This document shows, in pieces, positions 42,648 to 51,407 of a stretch of DNA of 64,000 bases. The notes below the pieces were generated by a model. That model did no database searches. It worked only from the letters and a program-made list of their open reading frames with translations, and had not been told where the DNA came from. Where the stretch lies: assembly GCF_036946495.1 (NCBI RefSeq), contig NZ_JAQIIX010000002.1, forward strand, positions 3,906,001 through 3,970,000. Direction: 5' to 3'. Origin of the DNA: Mycolicibacterium neoaurum. GTDB lineage: Bacteria; Actinomycetota; Actinomycetes; Mycobacteriales; Mycobacteriaceae. The position numbers were made by a program, and so were the translations under genes. Position 1 is the first letter of the stretch, and every line of letters begins with the position of its first letter.

Positions 42648-44885
42648 ATGTCTGCAGTTGAGACCGACGAGGGCGTGTTCGAATCCACCGCCGTCATCGA
42701 CAACGGGAGCTTCGGCACCCGGACCATCCGCTTCGAGACCGGCCGCCTGGCCCGTCAGGCCGCCGGCTCCGTCGTCGCTTATCTCGACGAAGAGACGATG
42801 CTGCTGAGCGCCACCACCGCCAGCAAGTCGCCGAAGGATCATTTCGACTTCTTCCCGCTGACCATCGACGTCGAGGAGCGGATGTATGCCGCGGGCCGGA
42901 TCCCCGGTTCGTTCTTCCGTCGCGAGGGACGGCCCTCCACCGATGCGATCCTGACCTGTCGTCTGATCGACCGGCCGCTGCGCCCGACCTTCGTCTCGGG
43001 TCTACGCAACGAGATTCAGGTCGTGGTGACCGTGCTCAGCCTGGATCCCAAGGATCTCTACGACGTGCTGGCCATCAACGCCGCGTCGGCGTCCACCCAG
43101 ATTTCCGGCCTGCCGTTCTCCGGCCCGGTCGGTGGCGTGCGCGTCGCGCTCATCAACGGCCAGTGGGTGGCGTTCCCGACTGTCGAGCAGCTCGAGGACG
43201 CCGTCTTCGACATGGTGGTCGCGGGTCGTAAGGCCGGCGACGACGTCGCCATCATGATGGTCGAGGCCGAGGCCACCGAGAAGGTCATCGAGCTCATCGC
43301 CGGCGGCGCCGGTGCCCCCACCGAGGCCGTCGTGGCCGAGGGCCTGGAGGCGGCCAAGCCGTTCATCGCCGCGCTGTGCACCGCGCAGGAGGAGTTGCAC
43401 GCCGCCGCGGGTAAGGCGACCGTGGAGTACCCGTTGTTCCCGGACTACCAGGCCGATGTCTACGAGCAGGTCGCCGCGGTAGCCACCGAGGCGCTCTCGC
43501 AGGCGCTCACCATCGCGGGTAAGGCCGAGCGCGATGACCGCACCGATGAGATCAAGGGTGAGGTGCTAGAGCGGCTGGCCGGTCAGTTCGAGGGCCGCGA
43601 GAAGGAGATCGGTGCGGCCTACCGCTCGCTGACGAAGAAGCTTGTGCGGCAACGCATCCTGACCGATCACTTCCGGATCGACGGTCGTGGCGTCACCGAT
43701 ATCCGCGCCCTGTCCGCCGAGGTTGCGATCATTCCGCGGGCGCACGGCAGCGCACTGTTCGAGCGCGGCGAGACCCAGATCATGGGTGTCACCACCCTCG
43801 ACATGGTCAAGATGGCCCAGCAGATCGACTCGCTGGGGCCCGAGACCTCCAAGCGCTACATGCACCACTACAACTTCCCGCCGTTCTCGACCGGTGAGAC
43901 CGGCCGCGTCGGCTCGCCCAAGCGCCGTGAGATCGGCCACGGTGCGCTCGCTGAGCGTGCCCTGGTGCCGGTGCTGCCCAGCGTCGAGGAGTTCCCGTAC
44001 GCCATCCGCCAGGTCTCGGAAGCGTTGGGCTCCAACGGTTCCACCTCGATGGGTTCGGTGTGTGCCTCGACCCTGTCGCTGCTGAACGCCGGCGTGCCGC
44101 TCAAGGCGCCGGTCGCCGGCATCGCCATGGGTCTGGTCTCCGACGATGTGGATGGGGAGCGCAAGTTCGTCACCCTGACCGATATCCTCGGCGCCGAGGA
44201 TGCCTTCGGCGACATGGACTTCAAGTGCGCCGGCACCAAGGACTTCGTGACGGCCCTACAGTTGGACACCAAGCTCGACGGCATCCCGTCCAAGGTGCTG
44301 GCCGGTGCGCTGGCCCAGGCCAAGGACGCACGGATCACCATCCTGGAGGTCATGGCGGAGGCCATCGACGAGCCTGACGAGATGAGCCCGTTCGCGCCGC
44401 GCATCACCACCATCAAGGTGCCGGTGGACAAGATCGGTGAGGTCATCGGGCCCAAGGGCAAGATGATCAACTCGATCACCGAGGAGACCGGCGCGTCGAT
44501 CTCCATCGAGGACGACGGCACCGTGTTCGTCGGCGCCAGCAATGGCGAGGCCGCGCAGGCCGCGATCGACAAGATCAATGCCATCGCCAACCCGCAGCTG
44601 CCCAAGGTGGGGGAGCGGTTCCTGGGAACGGTGGTCAAGACCACCGATTTCGGGGCGTTCGTCTCGCTGTTGCCGGGTCGTGACGGGCTGGTGCACATCA
44701 GCAAGCTGGGCCGCGGCAAGCGGATCGCCAAGGTCGAGGATGTCGCCAAGGTCGGTGACAAGATGCGTGTCGAGATCGCCGATATCGACAATCGCGGCAA
44801 GATCTCGCTCGTGCTGGTCGACGAGGAGACCTCGGGTGCTGCTGCGGAGACCGCGGCGGCCGAGCCCGCCGGCGCGGAAGCGTAG
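42648..44885 (+). CDS. pnp: Polynucleotide phosphorylase / guanosine pentaphosphate synthetase
   Basis: A 745-residue 3'-5' exoribonuclease that degrades RNA phosphorolytically; actinobacterial enzymes also were described as GpsI. Two RNase PH domains (about 12-240 and 330-560) surround a helical domain; then a KH domain (VDKIGEVIGPKGKMINSI near 593) and an S1 domain (VKTTDFGAFVSLLPGRDGLVHISKL near 665). The FFR repeat (PGSFFRREGRPS) is present. ATG at 42648 follows GAAAGG. Confidence 0.97.
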   Translation: MSAVETDEGVFESTAVIDNGSFGTRTIRFETGRLARQAAGSVVAYLDEETMLLSATTASKSPKDHFDFFPLTIDVEERMYAAGRIPGSFFRREGRPSTDAILTCRLIDRPLRPTFVSGLRNEIQVVVTVLSLDPKDLYDVLAINAASASTQISGLPFSGPVGGVRVALINGQWVAFPTVEQLEDAVFDMVVAGRKAGDDVAIMMVEAEATEKVIELIAGGAGAPTEAVVAEGLEAAKPFIAALCTAQEELHAAAGKATVEYPLFPDYQADVYEQVAAVATEALSQALTIAGKAERDDRTDEIKGEVLERLAGQFEGREKEIGAAYRSLTKKLVRQRILTDHFRIDGRGVTDIRALSAEVAIIPRAHGSALFERGETQIMGVTTLDMVKMAQQIDSLGPETSKRYMHHYNFPPFSTGETGRVGSPKRREIGHGALAERALVPVLPSVEEFPYAIRQVSEALGSNGSTSMGSVCASTLSLLNAGVPLKAPVAGIAMGLVSDDVDGERKFVTLTDILGAEDAFGDMDFKCAGTKDFVTALQLDTKLDGIPSKVLAGALAQAKDARITILEVMAEAIDEPDEMSPFAPRITTIKVPVDKIGEVIGPKGKMINSITEETGASISIEDDGTVFVGASNGEAAQAAIDKINAIANPQLPKVGERFLGTVVKTTDFGAFVSLLPGRDGLVHISKLGRGKRIAKVEDVAKVGDKMRVEIADIDNRGKISLVLVDEETSGAAAETAAAEPAGAEA

Positions 44886-44922
44886 TTTCGACGGCTTAGT
44901 TCCGACGGCTTAGTTCCGACGG
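44886..44922 (+). repeat. 14-bp tandem repeat after the pnp stop
   Basis: TT(T/C)CGACGGCTTAG occurs twice in tandem (44886-44899, 44900-44913) followed by a 9-bp partial third copy. Each full unit ends in an in-frame-independent TAG. It sits between the pnp stop and the terminator hairpin; probably a slippage duplication. Confidence 0.7.
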
Positions 44923-44959
44923 ACATGCCCCGTTGCCCACACGGCATCGGGGCATGTCC
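44921..44959 (+). terminator. Terminator of the rpsO-pnp operon
   Basis: GGACATGCCCCG (44921-44932) and CGGGGCATGTCC (44948-44959) form a perfect 12-bp stem with a 15-nt loop, followed by CGTTTCT. It begins 36 nt after the pnp stop. Confidence 0.75.
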
Positions 44960-45063
44960 CGTTTCTGGGGGAGTTCTCCGAGCACGGGACACCGGTCGGG
45001 TGGGCCGCGTGTCGGTGCCCGACATGCATACGGCAACATGGGTCGCCGCAGAGAGGAGCGCCG

Positions 45064-46350
45064 ATGTCGACGGCAGTGCGCCGAACAGACCTACCCGGCG
45101 GCCTACGGGTGGTCACCGAGCACCTTCCGGCGGTGCACTCGGCGTCGGTGGGGGTCTGGGTCGGTGTCGGTTCGCGCGACGAGGGCGCCACGGTGGCCGG
45201 TGCGGCGCACTTCCTTGAGCATCTGCTGTTCAAGTCCACGCCCACCAGGTCGGCGGTGCAGATAGCGCAGGCCGTCGACGCGGTGGGTGGTGAACTCAAT
45301 GCGTTCACCGCGCGCGAGCACACCTGCTACTACGCCCATGTGCTCGATTCCCACGTGGAGCTGGCGGTAGATCTGGTGGCCGACGTGGTCCTGCGGGGTC
45401 GCTGCGCCACCGAGGACGTCGAGGTGGAGCGCGATGTCGTCCTCGAGGAGATCGCGATGCGCGACGACGACCCCGAGGACACGCTGGGCGATGTGTTCCT
45501 GTCCGCCATGTTCGGCAATCACCCGGTCGGCAGACCGGTGATCGGCACCGTCGATTCGATCTCGGCCATGACACGCACCCAGCTGCACTCGTTCCACATG
45601 CGGCGCTACACGCCGGAACGGATGGTGCTGGCGGTGGCCGGCAACGTCGAGCATGACCACATCGTCGGACTGGCCAAGGAGTACTTCGGCCCGCGACTGT
45701 CGCGTGGCCGCGCCCCGGCCCCGCACCGAAAGGGCACCGGACGGGTACCGGGGGCGCCCTCGCTGGAACTCGTCAGCCGGGATGCCGAGCAGAGTCACCT
45801 GTTGGCAGGTGTGCGCAGTCCGGGCCGCTACTGGCAGCATCGCTGGGCCCTGTCGGTGCTGAACACCGCGATCGGCGGCGGGCTGAGCTCGCGACTCTTC
45901 CAGGAGATCCGGGAGAGTCGAGGGCTGGCCTATTCGGTGTATTCGAGTGTGGACACGTTCTCCGACGCCGGCGCCTTCTCGGTGTACGCGGCCTGTTTGC
46001 CGGAGCGTTTCGACGAGGTGGTGCGCTTGGCCACCGACGTGCTCGCCGACGTGGCGCGTGACGGCATCACCTCATCGGAGTGCGCGATCGCCAAGGGGTC
46101 GTTGCGTGGCGGGCTCGTGCTGGGCTTGGAGGACTCGAGTTCCCGGATGCACCGGATCGGGCGCAGTGAACTCAACTTCGGGACGCACCGCAGCATTGCC
46201 CAGACGCTCGAGCAGATCGACGCCGTCACCCTCGACGAGGTCAACGCGGTCGCGCGACGCTTGCTCTCGAAACCGCTCGGCGCGGCGGTGCTCGGTCCGT
46301 ACAAATCCAAAAGGTCCCTACCGCAGCGCCTTCGAGATATAGCGGGGTAG
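45064..46350 (+). CDS. pepR: M16-family zinc protease PepR
   Basis: A 428-residue insulinase-family peptidase. The zinc motif HFLEHLLF (HXXEH) lies near residue 44 with the distal Glu in the ...ELNAFTAREHTCYYA region; the second M16 domain (from about 220) has the substrate-binding SRLFQEIRESRGLAYSVYS. It processes peptides; the natural substrate is unknown. GAGAGGAG precedes the ATG at 45064. The location after pnp is conserved in actinobacteria. Confidence 0.94.
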   Translation: MSTAVRRTDLPGGLRVVTEHLPAVHSASVGVWVGVGSRDEGATVAGAAHFLEHLLFKSTPTRSAVQIAQAVDAVGGELNAFTAREHTCYYAHVLDSHVELAVDLVADVVLRGRCATEDVEVERDVVLEEIAMRDDDPEDTLGDVFLSAMFGNHPVGRPVIGTVDSISAMTRTQLHSFHMRRYTPERMVLAVAGNVEHDHIVGLAKEYFGPRLSRGRAPAPHRKGTGRVPGAPSLELVSRDAEQSHLLAGVRSPGRYWQHRWALSVLNTAIGGGLSSRLFQEIRESRGLAYSVYSSVDTFSDAGAFSVYAACLPERFDEVVRLATDVLADVARDGITSSECAIAKGSLRGGLVLGLEDSSSRMHRIGRSELNFGTHRSIAQTLEQIDAVTLDEVNAVARRLLSKPLGAAVLGPYKSKRSLPQRLRDIAG

Positions 46351-46355
46351 TGGGT

Positions 46356-46367
46356 TACAGTCGGGTG
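46356..46367 (+). promoter_or_regulatory. Leaderless promoter of the beta-lactamase gene
   Basis: TACAGT (46356-46361) begins only 5 nt after the end of pepR and stands 6 nt before the ATG. No ribosome site is present. Confidence 0.5.
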
Positions 46368-47261
46368 ATGCGCCTGTCACGACGCGAGCTGTTGATCGGC
46401 GGTCTGACGCTGGTGGCGGTGGGGTCGGTTGCCGGTTGCGCGGACGATACCGCGCTGGCCGCGCCTGCGACCGCACTGCCCGAGCGGATCGGCGATCTGG
46501 AGGCTCGTCACAATGCCTTCATCGGGGTGTTCGGGTTGAATCTGGACTCCGGGATGTCCGTCCGGCACCGCGCCGAAGAATCGTTCGCGATGTGTTCCAC
46601 GTTCAAGGCCTATGCGGCGGCGGCGGTGTTGCGTCGGGTGGCCGAGGGTGAACTCTCTTTGGACAAACCCGTTTTCGTCGATCCTGCGGGGATCCTTCCG
46701 AACTCGCCGGTGACCGAGGAGCGTGCCGGTGGGCAGATGACGCTGGCTGAACTGTGCCAGGCGGCGCTGCAACGCAGCGACAACCTCGCCGCCAACCTGC
46801 TGCTCGCCACGCTCGGCGGCCCGCGCGCGATCACCGATTTCGCGCGCACCGTCGGTGACGACAGGACTCGATTGGACCGCTGGGAGACCGATCTGAACTC
46901 GGCGATCCCCGGTGATCCACGCGATACCAGTACTCCCGAAGCGCTGGGTACCGGATATCGAAACCTGTTGGCGGGTGACGCTTTACCGCCCGCGCAGCGT
47001 GATCTCCTCGATGGTTGGATGCGAGCCAACCAGACGTCGAGCATGCGGGCAGGCCTGCCGCCGGACTGGACGACTGCGGACAAGACCGGCAGTGGCGATT
47101 ACGCCACGACCAACGACGTGGGTGTCGCCTACGGACCGGGCGGCACTCGCGTTCTGCTGTCGATCATGACCCGCACCCAGTCCGCCGATTCCGACGCCGC
47201 GGGCCTGCGGCCGGTGATCGGTGAGGTCGCCGCGCTGGTGCTACCGGATCTGCTCGCCTGA
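46368..47261 (+). CDS. blaS: Class A beta-lactamase (BlaS/BlaF type)
   Basis: A 297-residue serine beta-lactamase. The twin-arginine signal LSRRELLIGGLTLVAVGSVAGC also ends in a lipobox; Tat export is known for the M. smegmatis BlaS and M. tuberculosis BlaC. STFK (nucleophile Ser77), SDN loop (QRSDNLAANLL), omega-loop Glu in RWETDLNS and KTG (ADKTGSGDYA) are all intact. The SDN triad matches BlaF/BlaS of fast growers, unlike the SDG of BlaC. Placement between pepR and ald also matches M. smegmatis. ATG at 46368 suits the Tat signal better than GTG 46350. Confidence 0.93.
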   Translation: MRLSRRELLIGGLTLVAVGSVAGCADDTALAAPATALPERIGDLEARHNAFIGVFGLNLDSGMSVRHRAEESFAMCSTFKAYAAAAVLRRVAEGELSLDKPVFVDPAGILPNSPVTEERAGGQMTLAELCQAALQRSDNLAANLLLATLGGPRAITDFARTVGDDRTRLDRWETDLNSAIPGDPRDTSTPEALGTGYRNLLAGDALPPAQRDLLDGWMRANQTSSMRAGLPPDWTTADKTGSGDYATTNDVGVAYGPGGTRVLLSIMTRTQSADSDAAGLRPVIGEVAALVLPDLLA

Positions 47262-47279
47262 CCCGCAGCGGTCCGGCGT

Positions 47280-48407
47280 TCAGGCAAGCAGGTCCGCGGG
47301 GTCGGTGAACGGCAGGTCGAGATCGGCGGCCACCTGTCCCGACAGCAGCGCACCCTCGTGGGTGGACAGGCCCATTGCCAGTGCCATGTCGGTGCGGCAC
47401 GCCTCCCGCCAGCCCTTGTCTGCCAGCTTGAGCACGTAGGGCATGGTGGCATTGGTCAATGCATACGTCGATGTCCGGGGCACGGCGCCAGGCATGTTCG
47501 CCACGCAGTAGAAGACGGTGTCGTGGACGGCGAACGTCGGGTCGTCATGGGTGGTGGGACGGGAGTCCTCGAAACAACCGCCCTGGTCGATGGCGATATC
47601 GACGAGCACCGCGCCGGTCTTCATCTGCGCCACCGTCGAATTGGTGACCAGTTTGGGTGCCTTGGCGCCGGGCACCAGCACCGCACCGATCACCAGATCG
47701 GCCTGTTTGACCGCGTCTTCGAGGTCCAGGCTGGACGAGTAACGGGTCTCGATCGCGCCGCCGTATTCGGCATCGATCTTGCGCAGGGTGTTGATGTTCA
47801 GATCGAACACGGTGACGTGGGCGCCCATGCCCCACGCCACGGCGGCGGCGTTGTCGCCGGCCATGCCGCCACCGATCACGACGACCCGCGCGGGCGCGAC
47901 GCCCGGGACGCCTCCCATCAATACACCGCGACCACCCTGGGTGCGCATCAGGTGGTAGGCGCCGACCTGTGCGGCCAGACGCCCGGCGACCTCGCTCATG
48001 GGGGCCAGCAGGGGGAGCGCGACCGATCCGTCCGATCCGGTGGTCTGCACGGTCTCGTAGGCGATGGCGGTGGTGCCGGAGGCCATCAGCGCATCGGTGC
48101 ACGGCCTGGACGCGGCCAGATGCAGGTAGGTGAACAGCGTTTGGCCCCGCCGCAGCCGCGCGTACTCGGCCTCGATGGGTTCCTTGACCTTGAGGAGCAG
48201 ATCCGCATCGGCCCAAACCTTTTCGGCACTCTCGACAATCTGGGCACCGGCGGCCTTGAAGTCGTTGTCGGTGATGGCCGAGCCTGCTCCTGCGCCGGCC
48301 TGGATGATGACGTCGTGACCGCGCTTGGTCAGCTCGGCCACCCCGGCGGGCGTGATCGCGACGCGGTATTCGTTGTTCTTGATCTCGGTCGGGATGCCGA
48401 CGAGCAT
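47280..48407 (-). CDS. ald: Alanine dehydrogenase
   Basis: A 375-residue NAD-dependent L-alanine dehydrogenase interconverting alanine and pyruvate plus ammonia. The N-terminus MLVGIPTEIKNNEYRVAITPAGV, the Lys/His active-site region (VKEPIEAEY, LFTYLHLAAS) and the NAD loop VVVIGGGMAGDNAAAVA are conserved. The M. tuberculosis enzyme (Rv2780) also makes glycine from glyoxylate under hypoxia. AGGAGCG precedes the ATG at 48407. It is divergent from its regulator aldR. Confidence 0.96.
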   Translation of the reverse strand: MLVGIPTEIKNNEYRVAITPAGVAELTKRGHDVIIQAGAGAGSAITDNDFKAAGAQIVESAEKVWADADLLLKVKEPIEAEYARLRRGQTLFTYLHLAASRPCTDALMASGTTAIAYETVQTTGSDGSVALPLLAPMSEVAGRLAAQVGAYHLMRTQGGRGVLMGGVPGVAPARVVVIGGGMAGDNAAAVAWGMGAHVTVFDLNINTLRKIDAEYGGAIETRYSSSLDLEDAVKQADLVIGAVLVPGAKAPKLVTNSTVAQMKTGAVLVDIAIDQGGCFEDSRPTTHDDPTFAVHDTVFYCVANMPGAVPRTSTYALTNATMPYVLKLADKGWREACRTDMALAMGLSTHEGALLSGQVAADLDLPFTDPADLLA

Positions 48408-48445
48408 GATCGCTCCTAAAGTCTGGGATGTACGATCAAGTGTGA

Positions 48446-48474
48446 ATAAACAACGGTAGACGCACAATGTTTAT
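48446..48474. promoter_or_regulatory. Candidate AldR operator in the ald-aldR gap
   Basis: ATAAACA (48446-48452) and TGTTTAT (48468-48474) are an exact inverted repeat with a 15-nt spacer in the 92-nt AT-rich divergent region. Lrp/AsnC octamers bind spaced palindromic AT-rich sites, so it is a natural AldR target for alanine-dependent ald control. Confidence 0.55.
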
Positions 48475-48487
48475 GTCGATAATTCGC

Positions 48488-48499
48488 TAAGATCGCTCC
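48488..48499 (+). promoter_or_regulatory. Leaderless -10 of aldR
   Basis: TAAGAT (48488-48493) stands 6 nt before the aldR ATG with no ribosome site between. Confidence 0.5.
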
Positions 48500-49015
48500 A
48501 TGAATGAACGATCATCGACCCGTGGCCCGCGGTTGGCGTCTGGGCCGAAAGATGTTCGCCCTTCCGATCTCGACGATATCGATCGGCGCATGTTGCTCGC
48601 CCTGCACTCGGATGCGCGGATGTCCAACAGCGCGTTGGCCGAGGCGGTCGGGATCGCGCCGTCGACATGTCACGGCAGGCTGCGCCGACTCCAGGACATC
48701 GGAGTGATCCGTGGGTTCTACACCGATATCAACCCGGCAGCGGTCGGCCTGACGCTCCAGGCGATGATCTCGGTAAGCCTGCAATCCAATGCGCGGGGCC
48801 GTATTCGGGATTTCATCGCCCAGATCAGGCAACGCCCGCAGGTGATGGACGTCTACTTCCTGGCCGGTGGTGACGACTTCATCCTGCACGTAGCCGCACG
48901 GGATACCGAAGATCTGCGTGCCTTCGTGGTGGAGAACCTCAATGCCGATGGCGATGTCGCGGGCACACAGACATCGCTGATCTTCGAGCATCTGCGGGGA
49001 GCATCGCCATTGTGA
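48500..49015 (+). CDS. aldR: Lrp/AsnC-family regulator AldR
   Basis: A 171-residue Lrp-type regulator: HTH at about 25-75 (LDDIDRRMLLALHSDARMSNSALAEAVGIAPSTCHGRLRRLQDIGVI) and a RAM ligand-binding domain (ISVSLQSNARGRIRDFI, VYFLAGGDDFILHVAARDTEDL). The M. tuberculosis orthologue (Rv2779c) controls ald in response to alanine. Its end overlaps the next gene by 4 nt. Confidence 0.93.
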   Translation: MNERSSTRGPRLASGPKDVRPSDLDDIDRRMLLALHSDARMSNSALAEAVGIAPSTCHGRLRRLQDIGVIRGFYTDINPAAVGLTLQAMISVSLQSNARGRIRDFIAQIRQRPQVMDVYFLAGGDDFILHVAARDTEDLRAFVVENLNADGDVAGTQTSLIFEHLRGASPL

Positions 49016-49857
49016 CAGTCGACGACGATCTGGACACGCTCTACGGGGTCCCGCCGCCCGAATTCACGGCATTGCGAGGCCAATTGGTGGCGCAGGCCAA
49101 GAAGCGTGGCGATACCGATGCGGCTCGCACCATCGGTGCGGCGCGGCGGCCCACCGTGGCCGCCTGGGTGGTCAACGCGTTGGTGCGGGCGGATCCCGCT
49201 GTAGCGGATCGGCTTGCGGAATTGCGTGCGCAATTGCAGGCTGCGCACGCCGCCATGGATGGTGCCCGTATCCGCGAGTTGACTGCGTCGCAACGCCGGG
49301 TCGTCATCGACCTCACCCGGGCGGGCCTTGCGGCGGCACGGGTGAACGCGCCGACACCCGCTCTGCGTGCGGACATCACCAACACGCTGCAGGCGGCGAT
49401 CGCGGATCCGGATGTGCACGCCAGACTCGGTCGTCTGGAGAAGGCCGAGGAGTGGTCGGGATTCGGTGATTTCGGTGTTTCCGTGGCGGTCGGCGCGCGA
49501 CGTCGCGATACCGACGCTCCCGCCCCGCCCGGTCCCGATGACGGTCGGCGACGGCGCATCCTGGCCGAGCAACGCGGCGCGGCCGCAGCGGCGCTCGCAC
49601 GATCCGAGAACGTCCATGCCGCCGCCACCGGCACGGTCGCGGACCGGCAGGCCGCGCTCGTCGCCGCGCGCCGACGCCTCGAGCAGGCGCGTGAGTTGCT
49701 GGCGGCTGCCGAGCATGATGTCGATATCGCCGATGCCGACCTTGCTGACGCCCGCCACGCACACGACGTCGCGAAATCCGATGTGGAGCGCGACGCCGCG
49801 GCGCTGGCTGCCGTCGATGCCGCGATCGATGCCCTCAGCGGCGGGTCGCCGACCTGA
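49012..49857 (+). CDS. Alanine-rich coiled-coil protein of unknown function
   Basis: A 281-residue protein that I do not assign. The N-terminal 100 residues are helical (PPEFTALRGQLVAQAKKRGDTDAARTIGAARRPTVAAWVVNALVR), a pattern seen in actinobacterial hypothetical proteins near this locus. From about 165 an Arg/Asp-rich linker leads to a long Ala/Glu coiled coil (LAEQRGAAAAALARSENVH to the C-terminus). There is no signal peptide or membrane segment. GTG at 49012 overlaps aldR (GTGA), implying co-expression. Its end overlaps the convergent TetR gene by 23 nt. Confidence 0.7.
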   Translation: MTVDDDLDTLYGVPPPEFTALRGQLVAQAKKRGDTDAARTIGAARRPTVAAWVVNALVRADPAVADRLAELRAQLQAAHAAMDGARIRELTASQRRVVIDLTRAGLAAARVNAPTPALRADITNTLQAAIADPDVHARLGRLEKAEEWSGFGDFGVSVAVGARRRDTDAPAPPGPDDGRRRRILAEQRGAAAAALARSENVHAAATGTVADRQAALVAARRRLEQARELLAAAEHDVDIADADLADARHAHDVAKSDVERDAAALAAVDAAIDALSGGSPT

Positions 49858-50395
49858 GCTCATCGAGGGCCGTGCCGATATGACCGGCCAATGGCCGGTC
49901 GTCTTCGGCGGCCAGCCAGCGTTCGAAGGCGACCTTGAAGACCGCGATTCCGGTTTCTGCCAACAGAACTGCGGTGTCGGCGTGGACACCGCGGCTGCGC
50001 AGCGCATCGGCCAGGGTCGTGGCCAATGAGGCGAGCTTGATGAGCTCGCGTTCCTGCAGGCCGGGATTGGCGTCGATGACCAACTGGCGTCGGCGAGCGT
50101 GTTCGCGGCGTTCGGTGAAGAAGTCCGATGTCGATTCCAGCGCCGCCGCGACGGCGTCCAGCGCGGTAGTGGTGGCTGGTGTCGTGGCGACGGCGCCTGC
50201 CATGGCCTCGGCGAGCATCTGGCCCTTGAACAGGACCTCACGCTTGTCGGTGAAGTGCCGGAAGAACGTGCGCTCGGTCAGTCCCGCGCGCTGGGCGATC
50301 TCGGCGACCGTTGTCTGATCGAATCCACGCTCCAGATACAGCTCCAGCGCGGCCTGTTCGAGGCGCCCCTGTGCGTCCGGTTCCCAACGGCCCAT
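49835..50395 (-). CDS. TetR-family transcriptional regulator
   Basis: A 186-residue repressor: HTH at about 10-55 (RLEQAALELYLERGFDQTTVAEIAQRAGLTERTFFRHFTDKREVL) and an all-helical ligand domain of unknown specificity. It is divergent from the NAD(P)-binding gene at 50484; the 88-nt gap contains two perfect palindromes likely to be its operators. Confidence 0.92.
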   Translation of the reverse strand: MGRWEPDAQGRLEQAALELYLERGFDQTTVAEIAQRAGLTERTFFRHFTDKREVLFKGQMLAEAMAGAVATTPATTTALDAVAAALESTSDFFTERREHARRRQLVIDANPGLQERELIKLASLATTLADALRSRGVHADTAVLLAETGIAVFKVAFERWLAAEDDRPLAGHIGTALDELRSATRR

Positions 50396-50410
50396 GCCGG
50401 AATTCTAAGT

Positions 50411-50429
50411 GATGACAGCAACTGTCATC
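50411..50429. promoter_or_regulatory. TetR operator candidate 1
   Basis: GATGACAG-CAA-CTGTCATC, a perfect 8-bp inverted repeat, 16 nt in front of the TetR start codon; position suits autorepression. Confidence 0.68.
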
Positions 50430-50442
50430 GGGTGTAGCGTCG

Positions 50443-50465
50443 GTGATGTCATTGACTGACATCAC
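50443..50465. promoter_or_regulatory. TetR operator candidate 2
   Basis: GTGATGTCA-TTGAC-TGACATCAC, a perfect 9-bp inverted repeat ending 9 nt before the ribosome site of the gene at 50484. It shares the TGATG(A/T)CA core with candidate 1. Confidence 0.72.
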
Positions 50466-50483
50466 TGAGCCCCAGGAGTGCAT

Positions 50484-51407
50484 ATGCATGTGTTCGTCAC
50501 CGGCGCCAGCGGCCATATCGGGTCGCTGGTGGTACGGGAACTGGTCGGGTCCGGGCATCGGGTGACCGGTCTGGCGAGGTCCGACGACGCCGAGGAGGCC
50601 GTTCGGTCATCAGGAGCGCAGGTGTTGCGTGGGACGTTGCAGGATCTCGACACCCTGGCCGCGGGCGCGGCGGCGGCAGACGGGGTGATCCATCTCGGGT
50701 TCATCCACGACTTCACCGCCTACGCAGCCGCCATTGCCGTTGACCTCGCGGCGATCCAGGCAATGGGTGCGGCACTGGCGGACTCGGACCGGCCGCTCGT
50801 GTCCACCTCGGGGACGGCGATGCTGGCGTTCGGTCCCGGCAGCCGGGACCGGACCGGAACCGAGGATGACGAGGTCGACCCATCCGGCCCGCGCGTCGCC
50901 TCCGAACGCGCGACACTCGCACTGGCGGACGCCGGGGTTCGGTCAGTGGTGATCCGGCTGCCCCCGACGGTGCACGGACCAACCGATCACCGTGGGTTCA
51001 TCCCGACCTTGATCGCCAACGCGCGTGCCAGGGGGCGATCGCTTTACATCGGGGACGGTGCGAATCGCTGGCCCGCCGTGCACAACCTCGACGCGGCCAG
51101 GTTGTATCGGCTGGCATTGGAATCGGCCCCGGCGGGGGCGACTCTGCATGGCGCCGCCGAGGAAGGCATCGTCTTCGGAGATATCGCCAGGACGATCGGT
51201 GTCCAGTTGGGTGTTCCCGCAATCAGCGTATCGGCCGAGCAGGCGCTCGATGAACTCGATTTCGTGGGAGCCATTGCCGCGCTGGACAATCCGACCTCCA
51301 GTCTTCTGACGCGTGAGCTGCTCGACTGGCAGCCCGAACATCCCGGGCTCATCGCGGATCTGACCGCGGGCCACTACACCGCGCTGGGCGCGACCAGCTC
51401 CGGGTGA
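50484..51407 (+). CDS. NAD(P)-binding epimerase/reductase-like SDR
   Basis: A 307-residue extended/atypical SDR. The N-terminal MHVFVTGASGHIGSLVVRELVGSGHRVTGLARSDD gives the TGxxGxxG NAD(P) loop; the usual YxxxK is not obvious (the region reads PRVASERATLALADAG), as in YcaC/YwnB-like NmrA-type members. ATG at 50484 is chosen for AGGAG at 50474-50478. It is the probable target of the divergent TetR repressor, typical of genes that respond to a toxic aldehyde, quinone or drug. The 3' end overlaps the convergent next gene by 34 nt. Confidence 0.85.
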   Translation: MHVFVTGASGHIGSLVVRELVGSGHRVTGLARSDDAEEAVRSSGAQVLRGTLQDLDTLAAGAAAADGVIHLGFIHDFTAYAAAIAVDLAAIQAMGAALADSDRPLVSTSGTAMLAFGPGSRDRTGTEDDEVDPSGPRVASERATLALADAGVRSVVIRLPPTVHGPTDHRGFIPTLIANARARGRSLYIGDGANRWPAVHNLDAARLYRLALESAPAGATLHGAAEEGIVFGDIARTIGVQLGVPAISVSAEQALDELDFVGAIAALDNPTSSLLTRELLDWQPEHPGLIADLTAGHYTALGATSSG

